Source: Nitrospirota bacterium (GTDB taxonomy: Bacteria; Nitrospirota; Nitrospiria; Nitrospirales; UBA8639). From it: DNA of 43,263 nt. A program made the position numbers and the translations under genes. The notes below the pieces were generated by a model, which saw nothing but the letters and a program-made list of their open reading frames with translations, ran no database searches and was not told the DNA's origin. Below are positions 15,064 through 24,291 of the stretch, in pieces. How positions within the stretch are numbered: position 1 is the stretch's first letter; each line of letters begins with the position of its first letter. The stretch spans positions 1 to 43,263 of the forward strand of contig JAQBUF010000025.1 in NCBI GenBank assembly GCA_027623995.1. Direction: 5' to 3'.

Positions 15064-16425
15064 ATGGCCCGACGTCAACAACAATCCGTGGAACGCCAAT
15101 CCTTCCAGATGAACACGCCTGCTCGTGCGCTCATTCCCATGGGCATGGCCACGATGTTGCCGGATGACGCGCAACGTGTGCGCCATCTTGAAGCCACGAT
15201 CTTCGAAGGTTTTTCTCGGTGGGGATATCGAGAAATTATTCCTCCGACGTTTGAATATCTTGATGTGTTATCGGCTGGGCTTCCCCCAGAAATTCTCGAA
15301 AAATGCTACAAGTTTGCCGACTGGGCCACGGGACGTATTCTTGTACTCCGCCCGGATGTCACAGCCCAAATTGCTCGGATTGTGGCCATGGGTATGGCGG
15401 GCCAAGGCCTTCCCCTTCGCTTGTGTTACCGCACGACCGTGTTTCGTTATGAACCCGAACATGCTGGGCGTGAGCGCGAAGTGTTTCAGTTGGGAGTTGA
15501 ACTCATTGGGGCCGATGAAGCTTCGATGGATGCTGAAATCCTGACCCTCCTTGTTGAATCGTTAAAAGTCTTAGGATTGCAAGACTTCAAAGTGTCTCTA
15601 GGGCATGTTGGGTTTTATCAGGCACTGCTGGCCAAGTCTGGGATGTCAGCCCAAGGGCAAAAGCAGGCGGAATTTGCTGCTGCCAAAAAAGACCTTCCCA
15701 ACTTAGAACACATTCTGAAAAGTGAACGTGTCCCTGCGACCCAGGCCAGAGCCATTCTTGAGGCTCCAGGTCGGTATGGAGGGGAAGAAGTGTTGCAATG
15801 GGGACGAAAGGTCGCAGGTCGGGACCAGCGGCTTGTGAAACCTATTGAGCGCCTTACTCAGGTGTATCGTTTACTTGAGGCCACGGGGATTCAAGAACAT
15901 CTCTTGTTAGATTTGGGAGAATATCGAGGGTTTGATTACTACGATGGCCTTGTCTTTGATGTGTTTTCTGGAAAAGTTGGCTGTGAACTTGGCGGTGGCG
16001 GGCGGTATAATCACTTGATTGGACGTTTTGGTCGAGAACTTCCTTCCACTGGCTTTGCACTAGATATTGATCGACTCTTTCATGCCTTGGATCATGAAAA
16101 AAATGACCAGATTCATTCCTCCTCGTCGGTGCTGCTTATGTCGCCCATGAGTCAATATGGGGCGGCTTTTGAAGCTGCCAAGTATTTGCGATCCCAGGGG
16201 ATTACCGTGCTTCATGAGACTATCACGAAATCAGGCGCGACCCAGAATCGTCTGGCGCGAAAACGCGCGAAAGACGCCTCTGTCGGATGGCTGGTCCTGC
16301 TGGGGCAGTCCCGCAAAAAAACGTCTGAAGTCGTAGTCAGTCGCATGGGTGCGGCAAGTCATTCATCCCAAACCATTTCACTTGAAGATCTGCCGGGTGT
16401 GCTCAAGAAGGATCATCATGGCTGA
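15064..16425 (+). CDS. hisZ: ATP phosphoribosyltransferase regulatory subunit (HisZ)
   Basis: A 453-residue protein of the histidyl-tRNA-synthetase-like family. The catalytic-core homology is clear (ATIFEGFSRWGYREIIPPTFEYLDVL, LRPDVTAQIARIVA, LCYRTTVFRYE, FQLGVELIG, then GRYNHLIGRFG), but the first motif lacks the synthetase pattern, and there is no QxxG-type tRNA recognition text I can find. HisZ activates a short-form HisG at the first step of histidine synthesis. About 100 C-terminal residues (VLLMSPMSQYGAAFEAAKYLRSQG...) look like a vestige of the anticodon-binding fold. The start may be the ATG at 15064 or 15109; neither has a clear ribosome binding site. A divergent HisS is the alternative reading. 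Confidence 0.82.
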   Translation: MARRQQQSVERQSFQMNTPARALIPMGMATMLPDDAQRVRHLEATIFEGFSRWGYREIIPPTFEYLDVLSAGLPPEILEKCYKFADWATGRILVLRPDVTAQIARIVAMGMAGQGLPLRLCYRTTVFRYEPEHAGREREVFQLGVELIGADEASMDAEILTLLVESLKVLGLQDFKVSLGHVGFYQALLAKSGMSAQGQKQAEFAAAKKDLPNLEHILKSERVPATQARAILEAPGRYGGEEVLQWGRKVAGRDQRLVKPIERLTQVYRLLEATGIQEHLLLDLGEYRGFDYYDGLVFDVFSGKVGCELGGGGRYNHLIGRFGRELPSTGFALDIDRLFHALDHEKNDQIHSSSSVLLMSPMSQYGAAFEAAKYLRSQGITVLHETITKSGATQNRLARKRAKDASVGWLVLLGQSRKKTSEVVVSRMGAASHSSQTISLEDLPGVLKKDHHG

Positions 16426-17764
16426 GTCTGAGGGATCCCACCTTCGCTTACCTCCGCAAAACCTTGAAGCCGAACAGTCAGTCTTGGGTGCCATCATGCT
16501 CGACAATGCCTCGTTGAGTAAAGCATTTGAGCTGATTACGGAAGAGGATTTCTATCGAGGGTCTCACCGTATGATCTATCAGGCTATGGTGGATTTGTCT
16601 GATGGGAACGAGGTGGTCGATCAAATCACGTTGACTGAGCATCTGAAGACCAAAGGGCAGCTTGAGCAGGTCGGCGGTGGGGCGTATGTGGCGGAGTTGG
16701 TTCAGGCTGTTCCAAGCGCCTCAAATATTCGGTATCACTGCAAAATTATCAGGGAAAAAGCCCTGTTACGGGGTTTGATCCGGACGGCCACGGATGTGGT
16801 GACCAGGGGGTATGAAGATTCTGGACAATCCGATGATTTGTTGGAATATGCTGAGCGGGAAATTTTTCAGCTGGCTCAGGGTCGGTTGGGTCGTTCTTTC
16901 GTCCCGGTCAATCAAATCATTAAGGAAAGCATCGAGATTGTCGATCGGTTATATAACAGGAAGGAAAAAATCACAGGTGTGCCGACCGGCTTCCGTGAAC
17001 TGGACGATATCACGGCTGGGCTTCAGCCTTCTGACCTGATTATTATTGCGGGGCGGCCGAGTATGGGGAAAACCAGCTTGGCGTTGAGCATGGCGGAACA
17101 TGCGGCCATTCGGGCAGATCTGTCGATTGGCATCTTTAGCCTGGAAATGTCTAAAGCTCAGTTGGTTCTGCGAATGTTGAGTTCTCAGGCCTGCTTGGAT
17201 TCCCATGCATTGCGCACTGGCCAATTGACCGAAAAAGACTGGCGTCAGCTTTGTGATGCCGCTGATCGGTTAGAGCGCGCGAAGATTTTCATCGATGACT
17301 CTGGCGCCTTAACGGTCCAACAAATGCGAGGGAAAGCCAGGCGTCTGATAGCTGAGCATGGACTTGATTTGTTGATCATCGATTATTTGCAATTGATGCA
17401 GGGGCGGAGTGATTCAGAATCTCGTCAGCAAGAAATTTCCGATATCAGTCGAGCGTTAAAAGCCTTGGCCAAGGAACTGAATATCCCTGTCGTGGCTCTT
17501 TCCCAGCTGAGCCGGGCTGTCGAGAATCGAACAGATAAAAGGCCTGTCCTTTCTGACTTGCGAGAATCCGGGGCCATTGAACAGGATGCCGATGTGGTCA
17601 TGTTTATTTATCGTGATGAGGTATATAATCCTGATACGGAAGAAAAAGGCATTGCGGACATCCTAGTTCGAAAACATCGGAATGGCCCAACAGGTGATCG
17701 TCAGTTAAAGTTTGTCGATCGCTATGCCAAATTTACCGATCTTGAGAGAAGGGAAGTGACTTAA
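16418..17764 (+). CDS. dnaB: Replicative DNA helicase DnaB
   Basis: A 448-residue hexameric helicase that unwinds DNA at the replication fork. The start is the ATG at 16418, with AAGAAGGA upstream, overlapping the end of hisZ by 8 bp; the open frame extends further into hisZ but the family's N-terminus begins at LPPQNLEAEQSVLGAIMLD. Domains: the N-terminal primase-interacting collar (about 10-110), a linker, and a RecA-type ATPase with Walker A G-R-P-S-M-G-K-T (K218), Walker B LDLLIIDYLQLM, and the arginine-finger region near LSDLRESGAIEQDADVVMF. No intein is present. The overlap suggests it is translated from the same mRNA as hisZ. Confidence 0.97.
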   Translation: MAESEGSHLRLPPQNLEAEQSVLGAIMLDNASLSKAFELITEEDFYRGSHRMIYQAMVDLSDGNEVVDQITLTEHLKTKGQLEQVGGGAYVAELVQAVPSASNIRYHCKIIREKALLRGLIRTATDVVTRGYEDSGQSDDLLEYAEREIFQLAQGRLGRSFVPVNQIIKESIEIVDRLYNRKEKITGVPTGFRELDDITAGLQPSDLIIIAGRPSMGKTSLALSMAEHAAIRADLSIGIFSLEMSKAQLVLRMLSSQACLDSHALRTGQLTEKDWRQLCDAADRLERAKIFIDDSGALTVQQMRGKARRLIAEHGLDLLIIDYLQLMQGRSDSESRQQEISDISRALKALAKELNIPVVALSQLSRAVENRTDKRPVLSDLRESGAIEQDADVVMFIYRDEVYNPDTEEKGIADILVRKHRNGPTGDRQLKFVDRYAKFTDLERREVT

Positions 17765-17797
17765 CGAACTCTGGAATTCTTATGGAGAAGATCTGAA

Positions 17798-19621
17798 ATG
17801 TTCAATTGGGCAGGTACCCAGATCCAGTCGAATCGAATAGCCAGGGGATGGCAAGAGCGCTTGTTGTGCATGTTTCTTGTGGTGCCCTTGGCCGTGGTTT
17901 CTTGTGCTGCGGTTCCCGAAACTCAACCCAACACCCAACCCACTTCTCAGGCTGTCCCTTCTGAACCCGCGCTTCCTCCTCTAGCCTACTATCACTTTCT
18001 TCAAGGGTACATGGCTGAGCTCGCCGAAAACTTTCCTGAAGCCCTCGAGCAATATCGTGCCAGTCTACAGTTTGATGTGAAATCCGATTATTTGAAGTTT
18101 CGAATGGCCAGCCTGCATTTCACGTCAGGAAACATCCAGAAAACGGTCAATTTATTAGAACAAATCGATGTTGGAAGGCTGAGTGATCCTACTGTTTTTA
18201 CTCAGATGGCCAAAATGTTTGCTGGTGCAGGAAAACATGATCGTGCACTTGAACTGTTTGATCAGGCTATTGAGAGACAACCGGACCGACCTCAAACCTA
18301 TGTTGAGAAAGGCATTTTCTTACTGAATGGAAAACAGTTGGTGGATGCGGGAAACATGTTTTCCAAAAGCATTGCATTGGTCCCCCATGTGCCGATTGGC
18401 TACTTTTATTTAGGGAAGGTGTATCGGGCGCAAGGGAAAGACGAAGAAGCCAAAGATGCCTTTCGAAAGACCATTGAGCGTGCCCCACAATTTGAGCGTG
18501 GGTACCAGGAGTTATTTCAACTGCTGGAATCGGGTGGGCAGGTGCCTGAGGCTGTCAACGTGTTGGAGGGATATCTTTCGGATGTCAATCCTCATCAGAC
18601 AAAGTTCCGCCAAGAACTCGTGCGACTGCTGCTGAGCCAAAAACAGTTTGAGCAGGCCTTGCACGAGCTAGAGTTTATGATCGATGAGGATCCTGACGAT
18701 TTAAATGCACAAGTCCGTCGGGCGTTGGTCTTTGCGGAAATGAAAGATACTTCTCGAGCGATCAAGGAGATGACCAATATCGTCACCGTTCATCCCTCGA
18801 AATTACAAGTGCGTGATTATTTGGGGTTGCTCCATGAACAGGTTGAGCAATTTGAACAGGCCATTGGTGTGTATCAGACCAATATAGAATTAGATCCAAC
18901 TTTTTTTGATAGTCGCATTCATCTTGGATATCTTTTTCATCGACTCAAGCGTTATGAGGAGGCTGTTCCCCATCTTCGCCATGCCGTTGAGCTGAATCCG
19001 GGGAATGCCGAACCTCATCTGTTGTTAGGGCTGACGTTTACCCAATCCGAGCAACATCAGCTTGCCGTGGAAACATTTGAGCAGGGCCTCGAACGGCATC
19101 CAAAGAATGTGGATTTGCGATTTAACCTTGGTGCGGCTTATGACAAGGTTGGACGATTTCCAGATGTGGTGCGGGAAATGGAAGCGGTCCTAGAAATTAA
19201 ATCCGACCACGCAGATGCGCTCAATTATTTAGGCTATAGTTACGCGGATCGTGGCATGAATGTTGACGAGGCGGTGGCCTTAACCAAACGAGCCGTCGCC
19301 CTGAAGCCAGAGAATGGGTACTATGTCGATAGCTTGGGCTGGGCGTTGTTTAAAATGGGTCGAATCCAAGAGGCGCTTCAGGAGATACAGCGGGCTGCGG
19401 AGTTGGTCAAAGATGACCCTGTAATTTTTGAGCATATGGGCGAAATCTATCTTAGGCAAAATAATCGTGAAAAAGCCAGGCAGGCGTGGATTCAATCAAT
19501 GGAATTGGATCCGAAAAATAGTAAACTGAGAGATCGTTTCAAGGAAGCCGGTTTTGGTGATTTGCCTGGTTTGGTGAAACAGTCATCCTTAAGGCCACAG
19601 GTCAGCCAAAATACTGAGTAA
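17798..19621 (+). CDS. TPR-repeat lipoprotein
   Basis: A 607-residue protein, 33 bp after dnaB. The N-terminal hydrophobic stretch LLCMFLVVPLAVVSC ends in a probable lipobox with the lipidated cysteine C36, followed by a P/T/Q-rich linker (about 40-62). From about residue 65 on, TPR motifs fill the rest (for example YYHFLQGYMAELAENFPEAL, LGYLFHRLKRYEEAVPHLRH, LGAAYDKVGRFPDVVREMEA and the D-S-L-G-W-A motif near the end). The arrangement resembles periplasmic or outer-membrane-attached TPR scaffolds found with secretion, pilus or polysaccharide systems. A pilin gene lies just downstream, but no specific role can be assigned. Confidence 0.85.
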   Translation: MFNWAGTQIQSNRIARGWQERLLCMFLVVPLAVVSCAAVPETQPNTQPTSQAVPSEPALPPLAYYHFLQGYMAELAENFPEALEQYRASLQFDVKSDYLKFRMASLHFTSGNIQKTVNLLEQIDVGRLSDPTVFTQMAKMFAGAGKHDRALELFDQAIERQPDRPQTYVEKGIFLLNGKQLVDAGNMFSKSIALVPHVPIGYFYLGKVYRAQGKDEEAKDAFRKTIERAPQFERGYQELFQLLESGGQVPEAVNVLEGYLSDVNPHQTKFRQELVRLLLSQKQFEQALHELEFMIDEDPDDLNAQVRRALVFAEMKDTSRAIKEMTNIVTVHPSKLQVRDYLGLLHEQVEQFEQAIGVYQTNIELDPTFFDSRIHLGYLFHRLKRYEEAVPHLRHAVELNPGNAEPHLLLGLTFTQSEQHQLAVETFEQGLERHPKNVDLRFNLGAAYDKVGRFPDVVREMEAVLEIKSDHADALNYLGYSYADRGMNVDEAVALTKRAVALKPENGYYVDSLGWALFKMGRIQEALQEIQRAAELVKDDPVIFEHMGEIYLRQNNREKARQAWIQSMELDPKNSKLRDRFKEAGFGDLPGLVKQSSLRPQVSQNTE

Positions 19622-19779
19622 TGTCATGAGGATTTTTTCTGATTCTTTATGGGGCTCCCGTTCAGGATGAATGGTGAAGTTTTACGGGAGATTGCTGATC
19701 ATGGTTATCGACGAGTTACGAGGATAGGTGGTTTGGTGATCACCACAAGTCATCGATCACTATCGAAAAGGAGCTTGGT

Positions 19780-20226
19780 ATGATCAGTGCATCTCACCGA
19801 CAACGCGGTTTCAGTTTGACTGAGCTGATGATCGTGGTGGCCATTATTGGGGTGTTGGCGGCAATTGCCATCCCCAACTTTATGAAATATCAGGCGAGGG
19901 CCAAGCAGTCCGAGGCAAAAAGTAATTTGGTGGCCCTTCATACCGGAGAAATTGCCTATTTCGCTGAAAATAATAATTATATCGATGATTTTAATGCGAT
20001 TGGGTTCGGGGTCACCGGATCTTCTCAGCGTTACTACTATGAATTAGGAAACTCTAGTTTAGGAACGCTTCCACCAGGATGTACGGCTTCTACGCTTGAT
20101 GCGGTATCAGGTTCTGGCTTTACGGCTGTGGCAATTGGGAATGTTGATGGAGATCCGACCTGTGACGTATGGACCATCGATGAAAACAAAACCTTGGTGA
20201 ACGTGGTAAATGACGTCTCTTCTTGA
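19780..20226 (+). CDS. pilA: Type IV major pilin-like protein (PilA)
   Basis: A 148-residue prepilin with AAAAGGAG in front of the start. The short leader [10 protein letters not shown] is cleaved by prepilin peptidase before F11; the mature N-terminus [20 protein letters not shown] carries the conserved glutamate at mature position 5. The hydrophobic helix is followed by [21 protein letters not shown] and a small globular domain with two cysteines (PPGCTAS and DPTCDVW) that probably form the D-loop disulfide. No assembly genes are adjacent. The 158-bp leader contains the palindrome GGTGATCACC near 19735-19744. Confidence 0.93.
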   Translation: MISASHRQRGFSLTELMIVVAIIGVLAAIAIPNFMKYQARAKQSEAKSNLVALHTGEIAYFAENNNYIDDFNAIGFGVTGSSQRYYYELGNSSLGTLPPGCTASTLDAVSGSGFTAVAIGNVDGDPTCDVWTIDENKTLVNVVNDVSS

Positions 20227-20261
20227 ATCTCTTTCCGCCAATTTCCTGGACTCCATTTTTC

Positions 20262-20291
20262 TTGACACTTCTTTCGACCCTTTGCTATAAG
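20262..20291 (+). promoter_or_regulatory. Probable sigma-70 promoter for shc
   Basis: TTGACA (20262-20267), an 18-bp spacer, then TATAAG (20286-20291), placed about 110 bp before the preferred shc start and downstream of the pilin stop. Confidence 0.6.
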
Positions 20292-20408
20292 CCACCAGGC
20301 GTGGGACCATGTTACATGGTTGTTGTGTGAAACGATCCTATGTAGTTGATTTCATGGTTGTTCTGTACGGCCATCCTTTCTCATTTTAAATTACCACTCG
20401 TTTTTCTT

Positions 20409-22577
20409 ATGGATCTATTTAAGAATCTTCTGGGACGGTTGTCCGATAGCTTTTTCTCCACTGTTCCTGTGGGGTTGAATCCGCGTCCTCGAAAGAGAAA
20501 AAGTCCTTCTCTCAAACTGGTCTCTGATAATCCTCATCCAGAATCTACTATTGAGAATGCGCAGGGTCGGTATGGCCATTCTACTGTTGGCCATGCCGAG
20601 GCTCTCGAAGAGGCCCTGAAACGAAGTCAATCATGGTTGCTGGATCAACAAGATCCTGATGAAGGTTTTTGGGTTGAAGAATTAGAGGCCGACGCGACCT
20701 TGACCTCTGAATACCTGATGCTTCGTCGGTATCTTGGTCTCGTTGATTCAGATCGCGAAGCCAAGGCTGTTCGGTACCTGCGTCATTCGCAATTAGACGA
20801 TGGCGGGTGGCCCATTTTTAACGGTGGCCCCATAGATATTAGCGCTTCGGTTAAAGCGTATTTCGCATTGAAATTAGTCGGTGTATCTCAAGATGACCCA
20901 TGCATGCGAAAAGCCCGTGAAGCTATTCTGGCAAAAGGTGGAGTGGTCTCGGCCAATGTCTTTACCAAAATCACCTTGGCCATTTTTGGGCAGTATGATT
21001 GGCAAGGAATTCCGAGCATGCCGCCGGAAATTATCTTGGCGCCCAAAGGGTTCTATTTTAATATTTATGCCGTGTCTTATTGGTCTCGTGCTGTCATTAT
21101 CCCCTTGCTGATTATTTTCGCCTTTCGACAGGAATGCGACATTGCTTCGGAGGAAGGTATTGACGAATTATTTCTCCTTCCACGTGATCAGGTCCAGTAC
21201 CGGACTGAACCGCCGTTCAAAAAAGATCCGGCGTGGATCAGTTGGAGAAACTTCTTTGTCTGGGTTGATGGAATTTTGAAGGTGTATGAACGATATCCTA
21301 TTGCCTCGTTGCGGAAGAGAGCGGTTAAGAAGGCCGAGGCGTGGATGCTTGATCATATGAAGGGTGATGGGGGAATTGGCGCGATCTATCCAGCAATGGC
21401 CAATTCGGTCTTTGCTCTCCGAGCGCTAGGGTATCCCACGACTCATCCCCTGATTGCCAAAGCCTTACGCGAAATTGAGGCTCTAGAAATTGAAACACCG
21501 GTGACGGAGGATGGGCAACGCTGTGATCGGCTTCATCTGCAGCCCTGTCATTCTCCCATTTGGGATACGGCGTTGACATTGAATACATTAATTGAAGCCG
21601 GACTTCCTTTAGATCACCCTGCCTTCATCCGCGGTGCTGCTTGGTTGAAGTCGTACCAAACATCATCAGTGGGAGATTGGATTGTGTCCTCACCCACCGC
21701 TAAGCCTGGAGGATGGTATTTTCAATTTGAAAATGAATGGTACCCCGATGTTGATGATACCGCGGCTGTGGCCACAGCGTTAGCAAAGCTTGTTGATCAT
21801 CATCCAGCTGATGACGACGACTCCATTCAACGTGGGAGTCAATGGGCTCTGGCCATGCAAAGTTCCAATGGGGGATGGGGCGCCTACGATAAAGATAACG
21901 ATCGATTGATTTTCAATAAAATTCCCTTTGCTGATCATCAGGCCTTATTGGATCCACCAACAGCTGATTTAACCGGACGCTGCCTTGAGATGCTTGGGAC
22001 CCTAGGCTACGACCAATCTCACCCTGCGGTCGCTCCGGCCTTGGAATTCTTGAGAAACGAACAGGAAGCTGATGGGAGTTGGTATGGCCGCTGGGGTGTG
22101 AACTATTTATATGGCACCTGGTGTGTTTTGGCTGGGCTTGAAGCCATAGGGGAGGATATGTCTTCCCCTTGGATTCAACGAGCGGTTGAATGGTTGGAGT
22201 CAAAGCAAAATGTCGATGGTGGCTGGGGGGAATCTTGCTTATCCTATGCCGAACCGTCCTGGTCTGGTGAAGGTGAAAGTGCCGCTTCTCAGACGGCCTG
22301 GGCTCTTTTGGCCTTATTGGCCGCGGGGGTGTCGGATTCTCTCAGTGTTGTCCGTGGAGTCAACTATCTGCTGCGCCATCAACAGAGTAATGGAACCTGG
22401 GATGAACCGTTCCATACAGGTACGGGATTCCCTCGGGTGTTCTATCTTCGCTATCATGGGTATAGCAAATATTTTCCGATGTGGGCCCTTGCCATGTACC
22501 GGAATGTCAGAAGTCATGGTTGTACTAGGGCTGAAGAATTGCGTCGCGAAGCACAGCTATCCAGACATCAGTCGTAA
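20409..22577 (+). CDS. shc: Squalene-hopene cyclase
   Basis: A 722-residue membrane-associated enzyme that cyclises squalene to hopene/hopanol, the entry to hopanoids. The aspartate-rich catalytic motif D-V-D-D (D447, D449, D450) is present in EWYPDVDDTAAVATAL. Many QW motifs are seen, such as QLDDGGWPIFNG, QSSNGGWGAYD, QEADGSWYGRWG, QNVDGGWGES and QQSNGTWDE, and the family segment PLWAL-like FPMWALAMYRN ends the protein. The N-terminal 70 residues are a poorly conserved basic extension. The start is uncertain: ATG 20409 is preferred; the frame opens at a TTG at 20346. It heads the hopanoid block, with hpnG next. Confidence 0.96.
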   Translation: MDLFKNLLGRLSDSFFSTVPVGLNPRPRKRKSPSLKLVSDNPHPESTIENAQGRYGHSTVGHAEALEEALKRSQSWLLDQQDPDEGFWVEELEADATLTSEYLMLRRYLGLVDSDREAKAVRYLRHSQLDDGGWPIFNGGPIDISASVKAYFALKLVGVSQDDPCMRKAREAILAKGGVVSANVFTKITLAIFGQYDWQGIPSMPPEIILAPKGFYFNIYAVSYWSRAVIIPLLIIFAFRQECDIASEEGIDELFLLPRDQVQYRTEPPFKKDPAWISWRNFFVWVDGILKVYERYPIASLRKRAVKKAEAWMLDHMKGDGGIGAIYPAMANSVFALRALGYPTTHPLIAKALREIEALEIETPVTEDGQRCDRLHLQPCHSPIWDTALTLNTLIEAGLPLDHPAFIRGAAWLKSYQTSSVGDWIVSSPTAKPGGWYFQFENEWYPDVDDTAAVATALAKLVDHHPADDDDSIQRGSQWALAMQSSNGGWGAYDKDNDRLIFNKIPFADHQALLDPPTADLTGRCLEMLGTLGYDQSHPAVAPALEFLRNEQEADGSWYGRWGVNYLYGTWCVLAGLEAIGEDMSSPWIQRAVEWLESKQNVDGGWGESCLSYAEPSWSGEGESAASQTAWALLALLAAGVSDSLSVVRGVNYLLRHQQSNGTWDEPFHTGTGFPRVFYLRYHGYSKYFPMWALAMYRNVRSHGCTRAEELRREAQLSRHQS

Positions 22578-22637
22578 CGTCTCGCGATTTTCATAATCGC
22601 TCTTCTCTCAATCTTTGAATCAGCTCTGGAGTTCCTC

Positions 22638-23396
22638 CTGCAAAAAATTGTTATTTTTGCTGCCACTCGTTGGGAATGTCGTGCTATACAACTCGCCTTG
22701 CCTGGAGGTCGAGCCTTTAAAGCCGATGGTCTGCGCCAATATGTGGCAGAACAGTCCAATGTCTCCATTACTGTTGTTCAAACTGGGATGGGGGTTCAAA
22801 TGGCGAAGTCCGCTTGCCAAAACATCTTTACAAGCAGTTCTTACCATTTGGCCATTTCTTCTGGATTTGCCGGTGCCCTTATCCCGGCATCAATTGGGTC
22901 TCTTGTTATTCCGGAGGTTGTGGCCACAGGAGTTCACCATTTCAGTGAACAAATAGAGTTGTCCTCTTTTCCCTGTAGTGTAGAATACCTTCAAATTGTC
23001 CGGGGTATCGTCAAGGATCGTCATTTCCCCTGGATGTCTGGATTGTTGGTGACTGTCACTTGGATTGTATGCTCGGCAGCAGAAAAGAATGTGTTAGCCC
23101 AGCAGGCTCAGGCGAGTGCCGTTGATATGGAAAGTGCAGGGATTGCAGAGGTCGCAAAAGCATATAACATTCCTTTCCTTGTGGTGAGAACGGTTTCAGA
23201 CCTCGCTCATGAGAATTTGCCTAAGGCCTTTAATCTTTTTATGTCTCCATTAACGTGGATGCACGGGATATGGCAGATGGTAAGTGAGCCAACAGCTTGG
23301 GCTCAGGTGTATCGACTTCGAGGGCAGACGAGGGTCGCTGCCAAAGAATTAAGGAATTTCTTTGATACGTTTTTTATTCAACTGAGACAGCAGTAG
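22638..23396 (+). CDS. hpnG: Hopanoid-associated phosphorylase/nucleosidase HpnG
   Basis: A protein of the purine-nucleoside-phosphorylase fold. HpnG removes adenine from adenosylhopane to give (phospho)ribosylhopane on the way to bacteriohopanetetrol. Signatures are V-V-Q-T-G-M-G-V-Q-M-A-K-S-A, ISSGFAGALIP, and the catalytic-region MESAGIAEVAKAYNIPFLVVRTVSD. No ATG or GTG fits: homologous-looking text (KIVIFAATRWECRAIQLALPGG) extends upstream of the first TTG (22698), and the best start is a CTG at 22638 preceded by GGAG at 22628-22631, giving 252 residues. A small hairpin (GCGATT...AATCGC, 22584-22600) lies in the 60-bp gap after shc. Confidence 0.85.
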   Translation: MQKIVIFAATRWECRAIQLALPGGRAFKADGLRQYVAEQSNVSITVVQTGMGVQMAKSACQNIFTSSSYHLAISSGFAGALIPASIGSLVIPEVVATGVHHFSEQIELSSFPCSVEYLQIVRGIVKDRHFPWMSGLLVTVTWIVCSAAEKNVLAQQAQASAVDMESAGIAEVAKAYNIPFLVVRTVSDLAHENLPKAFNLFMSPLTWMHGIWQMVSEPTAWAQVYRLRGQTRVAAKELRNFFDTFFIQLRQQ

Positions 23397-23438
23397 AAGT
23401 TGAATGAGCCTAGATTCTTGTTTAGTTCGGTGAATAGT

Positions 23439-24206
23439 ATGGAATGGATTATTGGTGTTGGAGAGAGAACATTGGTCCGTGTCCAAGGTATGGGCCACAT
23501 GTTTCTATTTCTCCTGCGTGCCATCGCCTGGGTTTTTCGTCCCCCATTTCGGTTCGATCAGATTCTGAAGCAACTCCATTTCATTGGTTTTAAATCCACA
23601 TTTGTTGTCGTGCTGACAGCCATATTTACTGGTATGGTGTTAGCTCTTCAAGGGTATTATTCGTTGCAAAAGTTCGGATCGGAAGGGCTGCTCGGTTCCG
23701 CAGTGGCATTGAGCATGATTCGTGAACTGGGGCCTGTGTTGGCTGCCCTCATGGTGACCGCTCGGGCAGGTTCTGCCATGACTGCAGAAATTGGGATTAT
23801 GCGAATCACGGAACAGATTGATGCGCTGGAGACCATGGCCATTAATTCCTTGCAATATCTGATTTCTCCGAAAATAATCGGAGCCTTGGTGGCTGTTCCC
23901 CTGTTGGTGGCGATTTTTGATGTCGTGGGGATTTACGGTGGATATCTTGTCGGCGTGAAGCTGTTGGGTGTGAGTGGAGGATCCTATTGGAGTTCCATCG
24001 AATCAGCCGTGGAATGGCGTGATGTGTATGGCGGCATTTTAAAATCTGTGAGCTTTGGCCTTATCATAAGTTGGGTCTGTTGCTATAAAGGGTATTATAC
24101 GAAGATGAGTTCGGAGGGGCTGGGGAAAGCGACCACGGAGGCGGTGGTATTGTCATCAGTCTTAATTCTTGTCTGGGATTATTTTCTCACGTCGGTGTTA
24201 TTATGA
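23439..24206 (+). CDS. mlaE: Lipid-transport ABC permease (MlaE family)
   Basis: A 255-residue inner-membrane permease of the MlaE/YrbE family, the channel subunit of ABC systems that move phospholipid or other lipids between membranes. The family core is plain: FIGFKSTFVVVLTAIFTGMVLALQGYY, SMIRELGPVLAALMVTARAGSAMTAEIG-type text split over residues about 85-120, and R-I-T-E-Q-I-D-A-L. The start is put at ATG 23439; a TTG at 23400 in the same frame is possible, but neither has a strong ribosome binding site. It follows hpnG directly and begins an mlaE-F-D-C set. Confidence 0.93.
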   Translation: MEWIIGVGERTLVRVQGMGHMFLFLLRAIAWVFRPPFRFDQILKQLHFIGFKSTFVVVLTAIFTGMVLALQGYYSLQKFGSEGLLGSAVALSMIRELGPVLAALMVTARAGSAMTAEIGIMRITEQIDALETMAINSLQYLISPKIIGALVAVPLLVAIFDVVGIYGGYLVGVKLLGVSGGSYWSSIESAVEWRDVYGGILKSVSFGLIISWVCCYKGYYTKMSSEGLGKATTEAVVLSSVLILVWDYFLTSVLL

Positions 24207-24291
24207 TGGCCACCGTTTGCCATCCTCATTTTGTCCAATACCTTAATGGCGTGTGTTTTCTCTCCCTGATTGAAACGGTTGGGATTTGTTC

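Noticed and set aside
20346-20408. Upstream TTG start for shc adding 21 residues
   Set aside because: No ribosome binding site, and the extra residues are not typical of the family; ATG 20409 is preferred, with doubt.
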